Shown in pieces: positions 60,519-64,000 of a stretch of 64,000 bases of DNA. The position numbers and the translations under genes were made by a program. The notes below the pieces were generated by a model. The model saw only the letters and a program-made list of their open reading frames with translations. It was not told the origin of the DNA and made no database searches. The stretch comes from Ulota crispa. Its lineage: Eukaryota; Streptophyta; Bryopsida; Orthotrichales; Orthotrichaceae. The stretch lies in assembly GCA_963920765.1 (NCBI GenBank), contig OY987244.1:3660501-3724500 (forward strand), read 5' to 3'. Positions within the stretch are counted from its first letter, which is position 1. Every line of letters starts with the position of its first letter.

Positions 60519-60635
60519 GGGTATGTTCGCACTTGGTGTTAGAAGGGGTATTAGCAATATGAATGTAGTCTAAAATCATATCTAAATGCAGCTAATTATC
60601 CTTACTTACTACCACTCACCAACTGTGAACACACC
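60519..60635. mobile_element. Possible small TIR element downstream of the copper chaperone
   Basis: The left end GGGTATGTTCGCACTTGGTG and the right end CACCAACTGTGAACACACC are an imperfect inverted repeat about 117 bp apart, flanked by TAA and TTA. The ends resemble PIF/Harbinger- or hAT-type miniature elements. The class is uncertain. Confidence 0.45.
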
Positions 60636-61529
60636 TTAAGGTAGTTAAATGATTTGTCTCCCACCAATAATCATAACACATCTTAGTTTTCATCCCCACG
60701 TTTCGCCTTGCGTGTTTATTTTGATTTGTGACCGAGTGTACCTGACAACACTCAACAGCGTAGAGATTACGGTAGACTGACTCCATTCTCAGATATTCAT
60801 ATAAGTACTGGTAGGGTTTAAGAATTTACTAAGTTAGGAGACACAAGAGGCAGATAAACACAATTTCTACTCACAATGAAACCCCTGTTTGCTGCTAAAT
60901 GATATTCAAAGAGCCGCTTTATACTACGAATTAGGACCAAGGAAACTCAATATTTGAGCAATTTTATTGGTCGAAAGCGAAAAGTTGATATTGAAGACCT
61001 TACACTAGGAGTTGAGATAAAAAAAATTAAATGACATGGAATGTACATGTCACCATCCTCGTGCCAAATTCTCATGGTTTCAACTTAACAAAACACTATT
61101 ACCAATATCTCAAACCAAACTCCCTAATAGATTTTGAGCATTCTTGATGCATAATCCTTCCTTTCTTCCTCCTTTTTCTTCCCTTGTTCTCTCGTTCCTC
61201 TTTGCTCTTCTTGTCTTCTCTCCTCTCCTACTTTGTTGAGTGCTTTGAAAATGTCTCACTTCTTTATTTACATTCACTTGCTTCTTGTTTCATTGTTTAA
61301 AGGTTTCACAAATTTTTGCAACATCAAAAAGAGAATTAAGAATTGGTTACAAGAAATTTAGACCAATAGCTAAAACTAGTACACAAAAACACGTGCGTGC
61401 ATGTGTATGTTTATATATCAACACCTTCTTGGGTCCAATATAAAGTTCAATATGAGGTTTTCTGGGCTCAAACTTTCATGGTTAGTACTCCTATACCAAA
61501 TATTTTCATTACGCTGCCTTTGTCGTTAA

Positions 61530-61761
61530 CCCCTAAAGGACCGAGTGACCATTGTACATACTATGTATAGTGTTGTATAAGTGGTATTTGGAATGCATCC
61601 ACACCTCTATTATATTTGATATCAACATAAAAGTTAGAATATAAACAAATGCGGTTCTAGTGAGCTGGTCAAGATCCCAAACTAAAACTTTTTGTTGGTA
61701 GCAAATGCCAGTTATACAATAATGTACATCTACGTACAGTGGTTGCTTGGTCGTTTAAGGG
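61530..61761. mobile_element. TTAA-flanked miniature element, 232 bp, CCCCTAAAGGAC ends
   Basis: Left end CCCCTAAAGGACCGAGTGAC after TTAA (61526-61529); right end TTGCTTGGTCGTTTAAGGG before TTAA (61762-61765). A reversed relative forms most of 31312-31605. The right TTAA is shared with the next element. Confidence 0.78.
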
Positions 61762-61765
61762 TTAA

Positions 61766-62128
61766 CTCCTAAACGTTGAGGAGGACAAAAAATGTCCTCT
61801 GGCTCTAAAAAAAGATTATGTAATTAAAAAAGAAGTCGTTTTTTATCTAATTTTTTTCTAGAAGTGACCATAAATACATGGTCCATCATGGAAGGCAAAA
61901 AATTACCTCATGAGATGCATTCATATTTTTTTGCAACCCAAATTGTGATAAGATTCAAAAACACAATGTTAGGTCTCAAGCCGCTTTTCATGCATCTTTC
62001 ATGAGGGCACCATGCACTGCTGACTTTTGCAACTTTATAGAACAAAATTTTAATGGGTGGGCACTTACCACACCGCTATAGAAACCACTGTAGAGGGCAG
62101 GCACGGCCACCCATTTGACGCTTAAAGG
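61766..62128. mobile_element. TTAA-flanked miniature element, about 360-bp family
   Basis: Starts CTCCTAAACGTTGAGGAGG after the shared TTAA, ends GACGCTTAAAGG before TTAA (62129-62132). It is the reverse-orientation relative of 7807-8168 and same-orientation relative of 52178-52532. Confidence 0.75.
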
Positions 62129-62132
62129 TTAA

Positions 62133-63653
62133 GTAGCCTTACATGTGGTGAAGCTACTTAGACATAAAATGAACCACATTCTCAACACATGGATGAAGCA
62201 TGGGATTTGTTGCAAAATAGAATAAAATTGAAAGAAAAAAATTACAATTAATCATTGCTAGATTTTTGATTAAAAGTTAATGACATTGTAGTAGTAAAAG
62301 AAAACATCCAATACAGTGTGTATGTTGAATAAATAGCATGGGGCAATCTAACGAGCTTTTTTGTTGTAGTGTAAAGTGTTACTAAGTCTAATCTTGAGCA
62401 TCCAAGAAATTCTTCTCCTACATTGTTATCCTTCAAGAAAAACGGAGCAAGAGGTGGCCTTTGACTTTAAAAAATTTTATTTGTAACATCAAACGATGTG
62501 TTGGACTTTGAATTGGTTTGTACTTATGTGTGCAATTGTTGGTAAGATTTAATCCATTAGAAACAATAAACTATTTGAAGGAGACTTTCAAAAAAATCTT
62601 AATTTTCATCAATCAATTATCAAAAGTTTGTAATGGCTTGATAATGCCAACATCCTAGGTGGATCACTTAGCACATTTTAGAATTGACGCGTGGCATAAT
62701 ATAGCAAAGATTTTATTCATTTGAGATAAAAATTATAGCAAACTTACAAATAAAGAAGAGAACATTCAAAGTCCTAAATCAAGTATAAATAATATATGTA
62801 CACTACAAATTTAAGGCATTAATTTTTCTTACCACTAATATAGGAGCATAAGCTTTGGAGTTGTCATATGCACAAGACTATATTTAGTATGGGTTTGTAC
62901 AGGCAGCTAAGTATTTGAGGGGCCATATTGTATTGAATAAAAAGTTAAAGCAAAAGTGACTTAAGAAAAATAATATGAAGTGATAAAAACTCAAAATTTA
63001 AACCAACCAAAGTGTCATAGCCTATATTATAGCAAAAAATATGGTATCAAAATCAAATACAAATTTAAGCCCAACAAAAATGTTTAACAAAAAACAATGG
63101 GGAGTGAAATAAATATCAAAATTTTGTGTAAACAAAGGTGCCATAACTAGGGTCCAAACAAAAAAAATGCAAAAAAAATCTAAAATCTAACACCAATCTA
63201 GGCACCAACTAAAATGACTTAACAAAAAAATAGGGTGTAAAAAAATAAAATAATTTTCTTACAGTATTAAATTCCAATCATAAAATATTTACATGCTATT
63301 TTTGTACCTCTTACTTTGTCTTTGTTTGACAATTTGTTTCTTTTCCTTATAAAAAAAATAGCATGAGAAAAAATAAAATCTCCCGCGTTGTATAAGTAAT
63401 TATAGGGTGTCATAATATATGTCAATTTGCCAAATTATATAATTATGAGGCCATTCTATTTTTGCATTATAAGCAAATAACCCTCTGAGAAATACCTCAT
63501 TGTTGAACAAGGGGTACCCAACATAAAAAGATTGATCCACCCGTGGCCAACATGTAATTTGACTCATCAACCATCACTTTGCTTTTTGATAATCATGTAA
63601 TCAAGTAAGCAATTGAGTTTTGAGTAAAATGAGCTCCATTTGGACCAAACAAT
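62133..63653. other. Very AT-rich intergenic DNA
   Basis: Nothing coding or structured could be supported here. Confidence 0.4.
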
Positions 63654-63657
63654 TTAA

Positions 63658-64000
63658 CCCCTAAAGGACCATTGTCTCTACCGGGGACAAATGAGATTTT
63701 GGGTAGGTATCTATGATCTCAATTTTTGTCCTCATTTTTTGAAACTTTTTTTGAAGATAGAAAAACACATTAGCTTTTGGAGAATATAAATTTTATTCCA
63801 ATTGATGCCAAGGAGCAAAAGTTAAGCCCAAATAAGTACAAATTTGGGGACTCCGGGTAGCAAAAAAGTTTCTTATAAGAACTTGAAAAAAAAATTAATT
63901 TTTTTTCTCATAGATTATATCTTTTTCTACACCTGAAGTTTTGATTCACTCCATTTGGACTAGTTATGAGAAAGTCATGGACAATCTTGTTTTTTGGGCA
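63658..64000. mobile_element. TTAA-flanked 0.9-kb family element, cut by the window edge
   Basis: Left end CCCCTAAAGGACCATTG after TTAA (63654-63657). The following 80 bp match 46350-47290 (GGGGACAAATG, GGGTAGGTA). Its right end lies beyond the window. Confidence 0.7.

Overview
This is nuclear DNA of a streptophyte plant. The genes are intron-rich with GT-AG introns of about 0.1 to 2.6 kb, intergenic DNA is AT-rich, and small DNA transposons are abundant. A plant sucrose synthase, a plant-type GH51 arabinofuranosidase and a plant-type copper chaperone point to the land-plant lineage. A eukaryotic acetate kinase is known from green algae and is not expected in seed plants, so a bryophyte, fern or lycophyte, or a charophyte relative, is the best guess. 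The species cannot be read from the sequence. Layout: 0.5-0.9 kb, a small transposon; 1.3-1.9 kb, the first exon of a plant SAM-domain protein with no recognisable continuation; 6.0-6.5 kb (minus), an unrecognised gene with two frameshifts; 8.9-26.6 kb (plus), a 17-exon alpha-L-arabinofuranosidase whose exons can all be found but which carries a nonsense codon, a frameshift and two broken splice sites, so it is a young pseudogene; 28.0-31.2 kb (minus), acetate kinase in four intact exons with a possible organelle-targeting extension; 34.1-41.6 kb (minus), sucrose synthase in 14 intact exons (826 aa); 54.1-56.2 kb (minus), another unrecognised broken gene; 56.8-57.4 kb, a 15-bp minisatellite; 57.6-60.2 kb (plus), an ATX1-type copper chaperone (82 aa) whose first exon is tandemly duplicated. 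The rest is mainly transposon-derived. Several families of short elements are flanked by TTAA, many starting CCCCTAAAGGAC or similar, a piggyBac-like signature. They are repeatedly arranged end to end, sharing one TTAA at each junction (42.3-43.3, 44.3-46.1, 51.8-53.4 and 61.5-62.1 kb). A 1.5-kb Mutator-type element with a 37-bp perfect terminal inverted repeat and a 9-bp target duplication sits about 570 bp upstream of the sucrose synthase start and carries one such train. Two CACTA-type miniature elements and two copies of a Mutator-type foldback element also have intact target duplications. The genes do not form a pathway cluster. Sucrose synthase and acetate kinase both belong to central carbon metabolism, but their proximity looks incidental. 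Reading frames were assembled by hand from splice signals and remembered family sequences; no database search was possible.
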